A stretch of 41,223 bases of DNA from assembly GCA_021847575.1 (NCBI GenBank), contig JAJZQO010000019.1:1-41223 (forward strand), in the 5' to 3' direction. Source of the stretch: Bacillota bacterium. Its GTDB lineage: Bacteria; Bacillota; Sulfobacillia; JAJZYS01; JAJYTV01. Below are positions 6,675 through 15,041 of the stretch, in pieces; position 1 is the first letter of the stretch, and each line of letters opens with the position of its first letter. The notes under the pieces were generated by a model. That model was not told where the DNA came from. It saw only the letters and a program-made list of their open reading frames with translations, and did no database searches. Made by a program: the position numbers and the translations under genes.

Positions 6675-7843
6675 TGATCCTCGAGAGCATGCGCATGGCC
6701 TGGCGCAGCCTGATGATGGGCAAGCTGCGCGCGTTCCTGACCATGCTGGGCATCATCATCGGCGTCGGCGCCGTGATCGCCCTGATCTCGATCGGCCAGG
6801 CAGCGACGGGCTCGGTCACGTCGCAGATCCAGGCCCTCGGCTCCAACCTGATCACGGTGACTCCCATGCGCTCCGCCGGCGCGGTCCTCTACTACCCGCA
6901 AGACGTGGCGTGGCTGAAGCAGGTGGTTCCGCAGATCAGCGCCGACGCGCCGCTGATGACCGGCCAGGTCACGTCGGACTACGGATCCCAAAGCTACGCG
7001 ACGACCCTCATGGGCACATCGCCCGCGTCCTTGCAGATCCAGGGCCGCAAGCTCGCCGCGGGGCGGTACATCATCGCCTCCGACGTGACGTACCGGCGGG
7101 CAGTCGCCGTGATCGGACCGACCGTGGAGCAGCAGCTCTTCGGCGTGACGTCCGGACTGGGCAAGACCATCTACGTGAACGGTACCCCGCTTGCCGTGAT
7201 CGGCGTCCTGCAAAGCGCGGGCGGCAGTTTCGGGGCGAACGCGGACGACGTGATCCTCACCCCTGTCACCACGGCCGAAGAGATCCTCGGTACCAATCAG
7301 GTCAGCTCGATCATCGCTGAGGCACGATCCTCGGACATTGCTCCACTTGCGGTGGCACAGATCGAGGCGGTCATGGATGCGCGTTTCGCCAGCCAGAACG
7401 CCGCAGTGGTCGTCTCGCAGGATCAGATCCTCTCGGCCCTCTCCACCATCACCAACACCCTGACCCTGATGCTGGGCGGCATCGCCGGCATTTCGCTGCT
7501 CGTCGGCGGCATCGGCATCATGAACATCATGCTGGTGACGGTGGCCGAACGTACGCGGGAGATCGGCCTGCGCAAGGCTATCGGCGCGCGTCGGGGCGCT
7601 ATCCTGACGCAGTTCCTGGTCGAATCCGGCATTCTCAGTCTGGTCGGCGGGGCGATCGGTGCTCTGCTCGGCGGCCTCGGTGCCACGATCATGGCCAGGG
7701 CACTCGGCTGGAGCGGAGGCGTGGCGACCAACTCCATTGTCCTTGCCCTCGGCTTCTCGCTCGTCGTAGGCATCGTCTTCGGCATGTGGCCCGCCATGCG
7801 CGCCAGTCGCCTGGATCCGATCGAGGCCTTGCGCCAGGGCTAG
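6674..7843 (+). CDS. MacB-like ABC transporter permease (FtsX domain)
   Basis: A 389-residue permease with the four-segment MacB/FtsX topology. TM1 is at about 20-40, a large extracytoplasmic MacB_PCD domain runs from about 41 to 255, and three TM segments end the protein. The coupling helix sequence ERTREIGLRKAIGARR between TM2 and TM3 is the conserved FtsX contact to the ATPase. ATG 6674 is preferred over GTG 6671 because it lies 5 nt after AGGAG. With the ATPase and adaptor it should form a tripartite exporter of drugs, peptides or lipids; the substrate is not visible. In a single-membrane cell there is no TolC partner, so the adaptor's role is less obvious than in Gram-negative MacAB. Confidence 0.92.
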   Translation: MILESMRMAWRSLMMGKLRAFLTMLGIIIGVGAVIALISIGQAATGSVTSQIQALGSNLITVTPMRSAGAVLYYPQDVAWLKQVVPQISADAPLMTGQVTSDYGSQSYATTLMGTSPASLQIQGRKLAAGRYIIASDVTYRRAVAVIGPTVEQQLFGVTSGLGKTIYVNGTPLAVIGVLQSAGGSFGANADDVILTPVTTAEEILGTNQVSSIIAEARSSDIAPLAVAQIEAVMDARFASQNAAVVVSQDQILSALSTITNTLTLMLGGIAGISLLVGGIGIMNIMLVTVAERTREIGLRKAIGARRGAILTQFLVESGILSLVGGAIGALLGGLGATIMARALGWSGGVATNSIVLALGFSLVVGIVFGMWPAMRASRLDPIEALRQG

Positions 7844-7864
7844 CCTCCAGGTCGCCTGCAAGGA

Positions 7865-7873
7865 TGCTATACT
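7865..7873 (+). promoter_or_regulatory. Extended -10 promoter of the ybjN-like gene
   Basis: TGCTATACT fits the extended -10 pattern TGnTATAAT with one mismatch. It lies just after the permease stop and about 33 nt before the ATG of the next gene. No good -35 is seen, as expected for extended -10 promoters. Confidence 0.45.
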
Positions 7874-7905
7874 GCGTGGCGCAGGCAGGCCTTGGAGGTG
7901 CGCGG

Positions 7906-8355
7906 ATGGGTCTTCGGACGTTGGTCGAGACAATGCTGCAGGAGGACGGCTGGCAGTATGCGCCCGTCGAAGGGCAGCCCACGCTGGCGATGGGCTTCCG
8001 CGGGCAGAATGGCAGCTGGATGTGCTACGCACACATCGACGAGGAGCGCAACGCGCTCATCATCTATTCGGTCGTGGCGCAGCAGGTTCCGGAACACGCC
8101 AGACAGCGCATGGCGGACTTCCTCACACGCGCGAACTTCGGTCTCGTCACCGGCAATTTCGAGATGGACCTGACTGATGGTGAAACCCGGTTCAAGACGA
8201 GCGTCGAACTCGGCCAGACCGTGGCGGACATCCCACTCGTGCGCCGGCTCCTGCATGTGAACGTGGCCAGCCTGGACAGGTACCTGCCTGGAATCGAAGC
8301 GGTTGCGGACGGACGCCTCGACCCACGAGAGGCGATCGCCCTCTGCGAGGTCTGA
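7906..8355 (+). CDS. YbjN-domain protein
   Basis: A 149-residue soluble protein resembling the YbjN family (a type III secretion chaperone-like fold, function unknown in most bacteria). Supporting features are the alternating beta-strand pattern WMCYAHIDEERNALIIYSVV, then PEHARQRMADFLTRANFGLVTGNFEMDLTDGETRFKTS, and the final helical part. The NFGLVTGNFEMD segment is the most typical. ATG 7906 follows a GGAGG (7894-7898) by 7 nt. It has its own extended -10 promoter and is not coupled to the exporter upstream or spoIIE downstream. The family name is given at moderate confidence and no specific role is claimed. Confidence 0.7.
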   Translation: MGLRTLVETMLQEDGWQYAPVEGQPTLAMGFRGQNGSWMCYAHIDEERNALIIYSVVAQQVPEHARQRMADFLTRANFGLVTGNFEMDLTDGETRFKTSVELGQTVADIPLVRRLLHVNVASLDRYLPGIEAVADGRLDPREAIALCEV

Positions 8356-8468
8356 GCATCCGACACGGTCCCCCTGATCCCTATATAAGGTAGCGAGTCA
8401 TCGTCGCCGCGGCACGCCCCGCAGATGCGGGCGGCCGCGGCGCCCAGCTTCGGCACAGCTACGGATCG

Positions 8469-8525
8469 TGTCGCACGGTGCTCGCCCACGTTCGTCACGA
8501 GCCGAGGCGGCGTGGCGCCTATACT
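8469..8525 (+). promoter_or_regulatory. Probable spoIIE promoter with a possible Spo0A box
   Basis: TATACT at 8520-8525 lies 27 nt before the spoIIE ATG and is the best -10 candidate. TGTCGCA at 8469-8475 matches the TGTCGAA-type 0A box at 6 of 7 positions, but a single box 45 bp upstream is weak support. In Bacillus spoIIE is transcribed by sigma-A with Spo0A~P. The rest of 8356-8552 shows no gene. Confidence 0.35.
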
Positions 8526-8552
8526 TGCCGAGACAAACGACCTCAGCAGCGC

Positions 8553-10694
8553 ATGGCGTTGCAGCCTGGGGGCGGTTTCTTGGCTGGTCGGCCGGGACGC
8601 GGTGATGCGCCTCTGGACCGCAGGCAGTGGCTGCACCTCGCCCTCGTGGGCGTACTCGGAATCGTCCTGGGACAAGCGTCGGTGGGCAACCCCGCCTGGC
8701 CGCTCGGCCTTGCCGCGGCCGGAGGTCTTGCGGAACTGCCTTTCGGGGCGCTTGGCGTCATCCTGGCCGCCTTGGGCACGCTGCTGCGGGGCGCGGATGG
8801 CGCCGTCCTGTCGGCCTTGCTGAGTTGCGTCCTGCTGCCGGTTGCGATCTCCGAGGGCCTGTGGCCCAAGCTTCGCCGCGGGATCGGGGGCCCGCTCGCG
8901 GCGGGTGGCCTGGCGCTGCCGCTCGCGCTAGCTCTGCCAGGGGATCTTTCCCGCATCCTTGTCGTGCCCGTCTCCGTCATCGGAGGCTGGACGATCTTCT
9001 TCGCGTGGCGTGCTCTGCAGGGGGAGCGACCGCACCAGCGGCGTCTGGCCGCGGGCCTCCTGGCGATGGCGGCGGTCTGGTCGCTGCAGTCGGCGCCGTT
9101 CCCGTTGCTTGATCCGGGCCTCCTGCTCGCCATCGGCCTGGTCTATCTCGCCCTGCGCTGCCGGCTTCAGGCGTCCGTGCTCGCCTTGGCCTTCGGCGCT
9201 TTGCTCACGCTGGGCGGCTTCGTAACTGCGGCGGCGGGGCTCTGGCTTGCGGTCGGCGGGGCCGCCGGCACCGCCTTGCGCCGGTTTGGGCCGTTTTGGA
9301 GCTGGTTCGGCCTGGCGGTCGCCCTCGCGCTCATGGTGCCGCTACTGCCGGCCAACGCAGGCGAGGCGGTTGTCGGGTTCGCCCTGCTCCTCCTGGTGCT
9401 CGGGCAGGCGATTCCGGAATCCCTGTTCAGTGCCGTGAAACGCGTTTTTGAGCCGCCGCCGCCACCGCCGCCGGCCGGACCCGAGGAACGGGTGCGGGGG
9501 GCGCTCGACCAGCTCGACAGCCTGATACGCGCGCTGGCGCCGGAGGCGGCGGCGACGGAGGCCGAGGAAGCCGACGTCGCACGCTTTCTCGGCAGCGTGC
9601 GGGAGCATGTCTGCAGCGGCTGCGCGCACGAACGCACCTGCTGGGACCAGGGCTTCTACCGCACCTACACCGGAGTGCGCCAGCTGATGCTGCACCAGGA
9701 CGGCAATCCGGCAAGCGGCAAGGATCTGCCGGCGGAGCTGCGCCAGCGCTGCCCGAGACCTGACCAGGTGGCGACGGCCGTCTCGGTGGCCGGCGATCGC
9801 CTGCGCGCCGAGGCGAACGTGAGAAGGCTCCTTCAGGCGGAGCGCACCCTGACACACGACGTCCTCCTGGGCGTGCGCCAGATGCTCGGCTGGGCCTTCG
9901 CGCAATCGGTGGACCCGGTCCCGCCGAGACTCCACTACACCTGCGGCATCGCGCAGTTGGCCAAGGGCAAGAGCAGACTGAGCGGCGACAGCTATCTCGT
10001 GCGCGAACTCGACGAAGGGAGGCTCCTCATCGCCATCTCGGACGGCATGGGGACCGGCTATGCCGCGGCGGAACAGAGCGCCGGGGCACTCGACGCCCTC
10101 GAGGGTCTGGTCGCGGCGGGCATGGACCCGGTCCTCGCGGTGCGCAGCACGAACGCCGTGCGGCGCGCCATGGGAGGCGACAGCTACGCCACATTGGACG
10201 TCGCGCTTGTGGATCTTGCCGCGGGTGAACTGGCGTCCCTCAAGATCGGTGCCCCTGAGACATACCTTTGGCGCGGTGACGACGTGCAGGTGCTGCGCGG
10301 CGAAGCCTTGCCCCTGGGCGTTCTGCCCGAGGCCGAGGCGACAGTGCAGCACCTCGCTCTGCACGCTGGCGACAGGCTCGTCCTGGTCTCGGACGGGGTC
10401 CTCGAGACAATGCCAGGCCAGCGGGGCGCGTGGCTGGAGGCCGTGCTCAAGGCCCTGGGCGGCCGGGACCCGCAGTTCCTGGCGGAAGCCATCCTGGACG
10501 CCGCGCTGGGACAAAGGAACACGCCGCGGGACGATGCCACGGTTCTGGTGGCCGGGTTCTACCCCAGCCCAGGGGCAGACATCCAGCCGTGGCTCAGGCG
10601 CCCAGCCGTGGCCGGGATAGCCTTGGCCGCGCAGGGAAAGAATGCTGGTGGAAGGAGGCGTGTCCCATGGGCGAGGCGGTCGATAGACCGGTGA
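8553..10694 (+). CDS. spoIIE: Stage II sporulation protein E (SpoIIE) phosphatase
   Basis: A roughly 713-residue SpoIIE, the polytopic PP2C-type phosphatase that dephosphorylates SpoIIAA at the asymmetric septum and so activates sigma-F in the forespore. The first about 300 residues form a bundle of some ten hydrophobic segments. A run of seven prolines near 310-320 leads into the regulatory region, which contains a cysteine cluster (HVCSGCAHERTC). The last about 230 residues are the PP2C domain, with metal-binding ISDGMGTG, VSDGVLE and the late RDDATVLV motif. ATG 8553 is used because the likely -10 at 8520 excludes a GTG at 8478; TTG 8580, after GGGGGCGG, is also possible. The 3' end overlaps the next gene by 28 nt. 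The gene order matches spoIIE-yabT-tilS of Bacillus. Confidence 0.92.
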   Translation: MALQPGGGFLAGRPGRGDAPLDRRQWLHLALVGVLGIVLGQASVGNPAWPLGLAAAGGLAELPFGALGVILAALGTLLRGADGAVLSALLSCVLLPVAISEGLWPKLRRGIGGPLAAGGLALPLALALPGDLSRILVVPVSVIGGWTIFFAWRALQGERPHQRRLAAGLLAMAAVWSLQSAPFPLLDPGLLLAIGLVYLALRCRLQASVLALAFGALLTLGGFVTAAAGLWLAVGGAAGTALRRFGPFWSWFGLAVALALMVPLLPANAGEAVVGFALLLLVLGQAIPESLFSAVKRVFEPPPPPPPAGPEERVRGALDQLDSLIRALAPEAAATEAEEADVARFLGSVREHVCSGCAHERTCWDQGFYRTYTGVRQLMLHQDGNPASGKDLPAELRQRCPRPDQVATAVSVAGDRLRAEANVRRLLQAERTLTHDVLLGVRQMLGWAFAQSVDPVPPRLHYTCGIAQLAKGKSRLSGDSYLVRELDEGRLLIAISDGMGTGYAAAEQSAGALDALEGLVAAGMDPVLAVRSTNAVRRAMGGDSYATLDVALVDLAAGELASLKIGAPETYLWRGDDVQVLRGEALPLGVLPEAEATVQHLALHAGDRLVLVSDGVLETMPGQRGAWLEAVLKALGGRDPQFLAEAILDAALGQRNTPRDDATVLVAGFYPSPGADIQPWLRRPAVAGIALAAQGKNAGGRRRVPWARRSIDR

Positions 10695-11347
10695 TCTGGG
10701 GTGACGCGCACCGCTACCAGATCGGAGTCGCGCTGGGGGAGCGCACCTTCTGGGCCCTGGATGAGGCAGGCCGTGCCTGGGTGGTGGAGATCGGCCGCTC
10801 GGAGATCGTGCAGGCGCGCGCAGCGCTGGTGCGACGGCTACCGGCAGGGTTGTTGCCTCGCATGCGCGAGTGGGGGGAGATGCCCGGAGGACGGCTGTCC
10901 TATCTCGTCAGCGAATTTGTTGCGGGGTACACGCTGACGACCTTTCTCGAGGAGGGGCGACGCCTGGCGCCTGGCGAGCTGCGCGGTCTGGGCTTCGACG
11001 TCGGGCTGGCGCTGGACGTGCTCGCGAGGCATGCCGTGGAGCTTACGGCGATCGCGTCGGACGAGATCATTTGGAGCGCGCACGAGCGGCGTTGGCGCCT
11101 CCTTGCGCCTGGTCGCTGGCAGAACTGCGAGGGCGGCCCGCTCGATCTGGCCTGGCTGGCGACGGCCATGCTGGCCGCAGGCGGCAGTGTGCCCGGAGAG
11201 GAGCCGACGTGGGCGAGGGAGGATCGCCGGCTCTGGCGGCTGCTGCAGGAGGCGCAGGACGGGCGGTTCACGCCGCGGGGCTGGCTGCGGCGGGTCCGGC
11301 GGCTGCGCGATGTGGTGCGCGCGCTTGGCGCCGCAGCGCAGCCTTAG
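10667..11347 (+). CDS. Catalytically degenerate protein kinase-like protein (YabT position)
   Basis: A 226-residue protein in the place where Bacillus carries yabT, a sporulation Ser/Thr kinase, between spoIIE and tilS. The middle part resembles a kinase hinge and C-lobe entrance (LSYLVSEFVAGYTLTTFLEEGRRL, like a hinge followed by helix D), with helix-E-like sequence after it. No glycine loop, VAIK lysine, HRD-K-x-x-N loop or DFG can be found. The chain contains no lysine at all, so it cannot have the ATP-binding lysine. No membrane segment or DNA-binding tail typical of YabT is evident. ATG 10667 has a GGAGG 6-10 nt upstream and lies inside the spoIIE end, so expression is coupled to spoIIE. 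I read it as a pseudokinase; the homology is inferred from short motifs and position. Confidence 0.65.
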   Translation: MGEAVDRPVIWGDAHRYQIGVALGERTFWALDEAGRAWVVEIGRSEIVQARAALVRRLPAGLLPRMREWGEMPGGRLSYLVSEFVAGYTLTTFLEEGRRLAPGELRGLGFDVGLALDVLARHAVELTAIASDEIIWSAHERRWRLLAPGRWQNCEGGPLDLAWLATAMLAAGGSVPGEEPTWAREDRRLWRLLQEAQDGRFTPRGWLRRVRRLRDVVRALGAAAQP

Positions 11348-11367
11348 CGGCAGGATGGCGCAGCGGG

Positions 11368-12663
11368 ATGTCGAAGCCGGGCGCCATGCAGGATTTGCAG
11401 GCGCTCGTGCGGATCGGGCTGGAAGAGACTGACCTCGTCGGCAGCCGCATTGTCGTCGCCGTGTCCGGCGGGCCGGATTCGGTGGCGCTGTTTCACATCC
11501 TTACGCGGGTGGCTGCGGAGGCGCGGATAGGGTTGCACCTGTGCCACATCGACCACGGCTGGCGGCCGGAGGCGGCCGAGGCGGAGGCCGCCATCTGCCG
11601 CGGGCTTGCCGAGCGGTCGAACGTGGGCTGGAGCGTCGTGCACCTGCCGCCGCCGCCGGTGCGAAGCGAGGAGAGCGCGCGGGACGTCAGGCGGTCCGTC
11701 CTGCTGAGAGTCATGCGGGCAGTCGGTGCGCAGGCGATCGCCCTCGGCCATCAGGCAGACGACCAGGCGGAGACCGTCATCATGCAGCTTGTCCGAGGCA
11801 CCGGCGCCGCCGCGGGCATGCGGCGTTGGCGTCCTCCCTTCTGGCGGCCCCTGCTGCAGGTCGAGCGTTCGTCGCTGCAGGACTACTGCCGGGAGCACGG
11901 ACTCGCGTTTGCCATCGATGCGACGAACCTGTCGGGCAAATACGGGCGCAATCGGGTCCGCATCGACCTGATGCCCCTTCTGCGCCGCGAGAATCCGCGC
12001 GCAGCGGAGGCCTTGGGTCGCTTCGCCGCGCTGCGGGGTGAGGAGGAGGATTGGCTCGAGCAGGAGGCCGCGACCATTGTCGCCGCCCTGCCGAGATGGC
12101 CAAGCGGTATCGATCTCAGGCCCCTGGCCAGGCAGCCGCTCCCTATGCAGCGTCGGGCCCTCAGGCGCGTTCTCGCCGAGCGTGGGGTGGCGCTTGGGGC
12201 CGCGCGGCTAGGCGAGGTGCACCAGGCGCTCGTGTCCGGCGGCCGCATTTCGCCGAGGGCGGACCTGCGCCTGGAGCACGGGCTCCTCTCTTGGCCTGAG
12301 GTGCCTTTGCCCTGGTCAGGCATCGTGCCGGGCGGACGTCTCCTTTGGGGAGATTTGCGCTTCGGGGTCGGCATGGCCCCCTCCGACGCGCTGTCGGCCG
12401 AGGTTGGCGAGGGTACCCTCTCGGTGCGGCCACGCCGACCCGGCGACCGGCTGAGGCTAGCGGGCGGCACACGCAAACTCCAGGACATCCTGGTCGATGC
12501 CCGCGTGCCCAGAGCCGTGCGCGACCGCCTGCCCGTCGTCTGCCGGGACGGGCGACCCGTGTGGCTGCCAGGGCATCCGTGCGGACTGGACGCGGGGTTC
12601 GGACGCACGGTCTGGGTCGGGTCAGCGGAAGTTGTTGCACAACTTTGGCGTGTGCTAGAATGA
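11368..12663 (+). CDS. tilS: tRNA(Ile)-lysidine synthetase TilS
   Basis: A 431-residue TilS, which uses ATP and lysine to convert C34 of the CAU-anticodon tRNA-Ile to lysidine so that it reads AUA. The PP-loop SGGPDS is at 33-38, followed by the CHIDHGWRPEAAEAE and LGHQADDQAETVIMQLVRGTG segments and the NRVRIDLMPLL motif. The C-terminal substrate-binding domain has the typical RRPGDRLRLAGGTRKLQDILVDARVPR. ATG 11368 is chosen, with a second in-frame ATG at 11386; neither has a strong ribosome site. It follows the pseudokinase gene by 20 nt, in one operon with spoIIE. The hpt gene usually next to tilS is absent here. Confidence 0.95.
   Translation: MSKPGAMQDLQALVRIGLEETDLVGSRIVVAVSGGPDSVALFHILTRVAAEARIGLHLCHIDHGWRPEAAEAEAAICRGLAERSNVGWSVVHLPPPPVRSEESARDVRRSVLLRVMRAVGAQAIALGHQADDQAETVIMQLVRGTGAAAGMRRWRPPFWRPLLQVERSSLQDYCREHGLAFAIDATNLSGKYGRNRVRIDLMPLLRRENPRAAEALGRFAALRGEEEDWLEQEAATIVAALPRWPSGIDLRPLARQPLPMQRRALRRVLAERGVALGAARLGEVHQALVSGGRISPRADLRLEHGLLSWPEVPLPWSGIVPGGRLLWGDLRFGVGMAPSDALSAEVGEGTLSVRPRRPGDRLRLAGGTRKLQDILVDARVPRAVRDRLPVVCRDGRPVWLPGHPCGLDAGFGRTVWVGSAEVVAQLWRVLE
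12632..12661 (+). promoter_or_regulatory. Promoter of ftsH
   Basis: An extended -10, TGCTAGAAT (12653-12661), overlaps the tilS stop. TTGTTG at 12632-12637 is a weak -35 with an 18-bp spacer. This would give ftsH transcription independent of the spoIIE-tilS genes. Confidence 0.5.
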
Positions 12664-12715
12664 AGCGATTCGCGTGGCCCAGCCGCATGAGCCCGCGAAA
12701 GGAGGCCCGGCGTCG

Positions 12716-14527
12716 GTGAACAACAACATCTTCCGCCGCATCACGTTTCCACTCGTGATGCTCGTTCTGCTTCTCATGGTGCTCGAGTACGTGCACACCG
12801 CGCAGCCGGCCAACATCACCCAGCTGACCTACACCCAGATGGTCAGCGTGGTGCAAAAGCACGAGGTCAGGAGCGCGACGATCAGCGGCAACGTGCTGAC
12901 AGGCAAGCTGACGACCGGCAAGCAGTTCGAGACGGTCATCTCCTCGTACTCGACCAGCAACCTGCAGGACCTGCTGTACAAAAACGGGGTCAACTTCAAG
13001 TACGCGAATGCGCAGGCCCCCTGGTACGACAGTCCGATCTTCAACACGCTTCTCTGGGTTGCACTGCTTGCAGCGGTCATGTTCTTCCTCATGCAGCAGA
13101 CGCAAGGCGGCGGCAACCGCGTCATGCAGTTCGGCAAGAGCCGCGCGCGCCTGCATACCGACGACCGCAAGCGCGTCACCTTCGATGACGTCGCCGGCGT
13201 CGAGGAGGTCAAGGAGGAACTTGCCGAGGTCGTCGACTTCCTGAAACACCCCAAACGCTATGTCGAGCTGGGGGCGCGAATCCCGAAGGGCGTCCTGCTC
13301 TTCGGCGAACCCGGAACCGGCAAGACGCTCCTGGCGCGCGCCGTCGCCGGCGAGGCGGGGGTTCCGTTCTTCAGCATTTCCGGTTCCGACTTCGTCGAGA
13401 TGTTCGTGGGCGTCGGTGCCTCCCGCGTGCGCGACCTCTTCGAGCAGGCGAAGAAAAACTCGCCCTGCATCGTGTTCATCGACGAAATCGACGCCGTCGG
13501 CCGCATGCGTGGTGCCGGCTACGGCGGCGGCCACGACGAGCGCGAGCAGACCCTCAACCAGCTGCTCGTCGAGATGGACGGCTTTGGCATCAATGAGGGC
13601 ATCATCGTGATCGCCGCGACCAACCGGCCGGATGTCCTCGACCCGGCGCTCCTGCGTCCTGGCCGCTTCGACCGTCAGGTCGTGATCCATCGTCCGGATC
13701 TGCAGGGTCGCAAGGAGATCCTTGCAGTGCATGCGGCGAACAAGCCGCTCGAGACGGGGACGGATCTCGAGCAGGTGGCGAAGCGCACACCGGGCTTCAC
13801 CGGAGCGGACCTTGCCAACACACTCAACGAGGCGGCGCTTCTTGCGGCGCGCCGCCGCAAGAAGCGCATCGGCATGTCGGAACTCGATGAGGCGATCGAG
13901 CGCACGATCGCCGGGCCTCAGAAGAAGAGCCGCGTGATGAACGAGAAGGAGAAGCGTCAGGTCGCCTTCCATGAGGTCGGCCACGCGCTTGTGGGACACC
14001 TTCTGCCGCACGCCGACCCGATCGTCAAGGTGACGATCATCCCGCGCGGCATGGGCCTCGGCTACACCCTGCAGATGCCCAACGAGGACCGCTACCTCAT
14101 CTCGAAGGACGAGATCCTCGACCGCATCACGGGGGCCCTGGGCGGACGCGCCGCGGAAGAGATCATCTTCGGCGAGATCACCTCCGGTGCCGCCGACGAC
14201 CTCGACAAGGTCACCAAGCTGGCGCGACGCATGATCACGGAGTTCGGCATGTCGGAAGCGCTCGGGCCCATGACCTACGGCACCAAGCAGGATCAGGTGT
14301 TCCTTGGCCGCGACCTGATGCGCGACCGCAACTACTCCGAGGAGATCGCGGCGATGATCGACCGCGAAACGCGCCGCGTGGTGCAGGAGTGCTACCGGCG
14401 CGCCAAGCAGATCCTCCAGGACAACCGCCAGACGCTGCACCGCATCGCGGAGAAGCTGCTGGAGGTTGAAACGATCGAGGGTTCCGAGCTTGAGGCGATG
14501 ATCGAAGGCAAGGAACTGGCCATCTAA
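12716..14527 (+). CDS. ftsH: ATP-dependent zinc metalloprotease FtsH
   Basis: A 603-residue membrane AAA+ protease that degrades misfolded membrane proteins and short-lived regulators. TM1 is at about 9-26 and TM2 at about 110-126, around an extracytoplasmic domain. Walker A GEPGTGKT is at 197-204, Walker B IVFIDE at 252-257, and the second region of homology includes [20 protein letters not shown]. The protease site is HEVGH at 419-423 (most FtsH proteins have HEAGH), with the third zinc ligand in the [11 protein letters not shown] segment. GTG 12716 lies 10 nt after a GGAGG. The C-terminal tail is short and ends EGKELAI. Its own promoter precedes it and an intrinsic terminator follows. Confidence 0.96.
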   Translation: MNNNIFRRITFPLVMLVLLLMVLEYVHTAQPANITQLTYTQMVSVVQKHEVRSATISGNVLTGKLTTGKQFETVISSYSTSNLQDLLYKNGVNFKYANAQAPWYDSPIFNTLLWVALLAAVMFFLMQQTQGGGNRVMQFGKSRARLHTDDRKRVTFDDVAGVEEVKEELAEVVDFLKHPKRYVELGARIPKGVLLFGEPGTGKTLLARAVAGEAGVPFFSISGSDFVEMFVGVGASRVRDLFEQAKKNSPCIVFIDEIDAVGRMRGAGYGGGHDEREQTLNQLLVEMDGFGINEGIIVIAATNRPDVLDPALLRPGRFDRQVVIHRPDLQGRKEILAVHAANKPLETGTDLEQVAKRTPGFTGADLANTLNEAALLAARRRKKRIGMSELDEAIERTIAGPQKKSRVMNEKEKRQVAFHEVGHALVGHLLPHADPIVKVTIIPRGMGLGYTLQMPNEDRYLISKDEILDRITGALGGRAAEEIIFGEITSGAADDLDKVTKLARRMITEFGMSEALGPMTYGTKQDQVFLGRDLMRDRNYSEEIAAMIDRETRRVVQECYRRAKQILQDNRQTLHRIAEKLLEVETIEGSELEAMIEGKELAI

Positions 14528-14540
14528 GATCGGAGTTGTA

Positions 14541-14575
14541 CGGCGGGCGCCCCCAGTGGGTCGCCCGCCGTTTTT
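14541..14575 (+). terminator. Intrinsic terminator after ftsH
   Basis: A 9-bp GC stem (CGGCGGGCG at 14541-14549, CGCCCGCCG at 14562-14570) is followed directly by TTTTT. It is a textbook rho-independent terminator and the only one in the window with a clear T-run. Confidence 0.9.
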
Positions 14576-14595
14576 GTACCTGGGCACAATATGGC

Positions 14596-14625
14596 TTGAA
14601 AAGTTGCCCCGATGTGACGCAAAAT
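14596..14625 (+). promoter_or_regulatory. Promoter of the DUF2089-DUF4097 operon
   Basis: TTGAAA (14596-14601) and CAAAAT (14620-14625) are 18 bp apart, a plausible sigma-A promoter. It is placed after the ftsH terminator and just before the AGGGGG ribosome site of the next gene. Confidence 0.5.
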
Positions 14626-14647
14626 GATGCTGCAAGGGGGCTAAAAA

Positions 14648-15028
14648 GTGGAGATCCAGGGCCTGCCGCTCTGCCCTGGCTGCGGCACCGCGCTGCACGT
14701 GGCGGAACTGCGCTGCCCGCGCTGCGCCACGCGCGTGCAGGGGGATTTCCGGCCGGCGCTGTTCGGCCTGACGCCAGCTCAGCAGTTGTTCGCGGAGCGT
14801 TTTCTCGTCGCGCGCGGCAATCTCAAGGAGCTTGAGCGGGAGTTGTCGGTATCCTACCAGGCCCTGCGCGGCCAACTGGACGAGATTGTCGCCGCCCTGT
14901 CGCCGCCGGGCCCGCGCGGCGGGCGCGACGGAGTGCTGCAGCGGCTCCGTCGGGGCGAATTGCGGGCGGATGAGGCGTTGCGGCTGCTCGAGGCCGAGGA
15001 GCCGCCAGCAGAAACGGAAGATCGCTGA
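14648..15028 (+). CDS. DUF2089-like zinc-ribbon/HTH protein
   Basis: A 126-residue putative regulator. Residues 7-27 carry two CxxC pairs (CPGCG and CPRCA), a zinc ribbon. An HTH-like segment follows, with the family-typical run QLFAERFLVARGNLKELERELSVSYQALRGQLDEIV near 44-80. The tail (GVLQRLRRGELRADEALRLLE) is a short SHOCT-like helix pair. This arrangement is that of DUF2089 proteins, often found beside DUF4097 genes and thought to be regulators. GTG 14648 follows AGGGGG. Its stop codon overlaps the ribosome site of the next gene, so the two are co-translated. The target is unknown. Confidence 0.8.
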   Translation: MEIQGLPLCPGCGTALHVAELRCPRCATRVQGDFRPALFGLTPAQQLFAERFLVARGNLKELERELSVSYQALRGQLDEIVAALSPPGPRGGRDGVLQRLRRGELRADEALRLLEAEEPPAETEDR

Positions 15029-15041
15029 GGAGGGCATTGCG

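Noticed and set aside
6284-8032. Long minus-strand frame opposite the ABC transporter genes
   Set aside because: Low-complexity His/Asp/Arg-rich sequence typical of a shadow frame; the plus-strand genes are certain.
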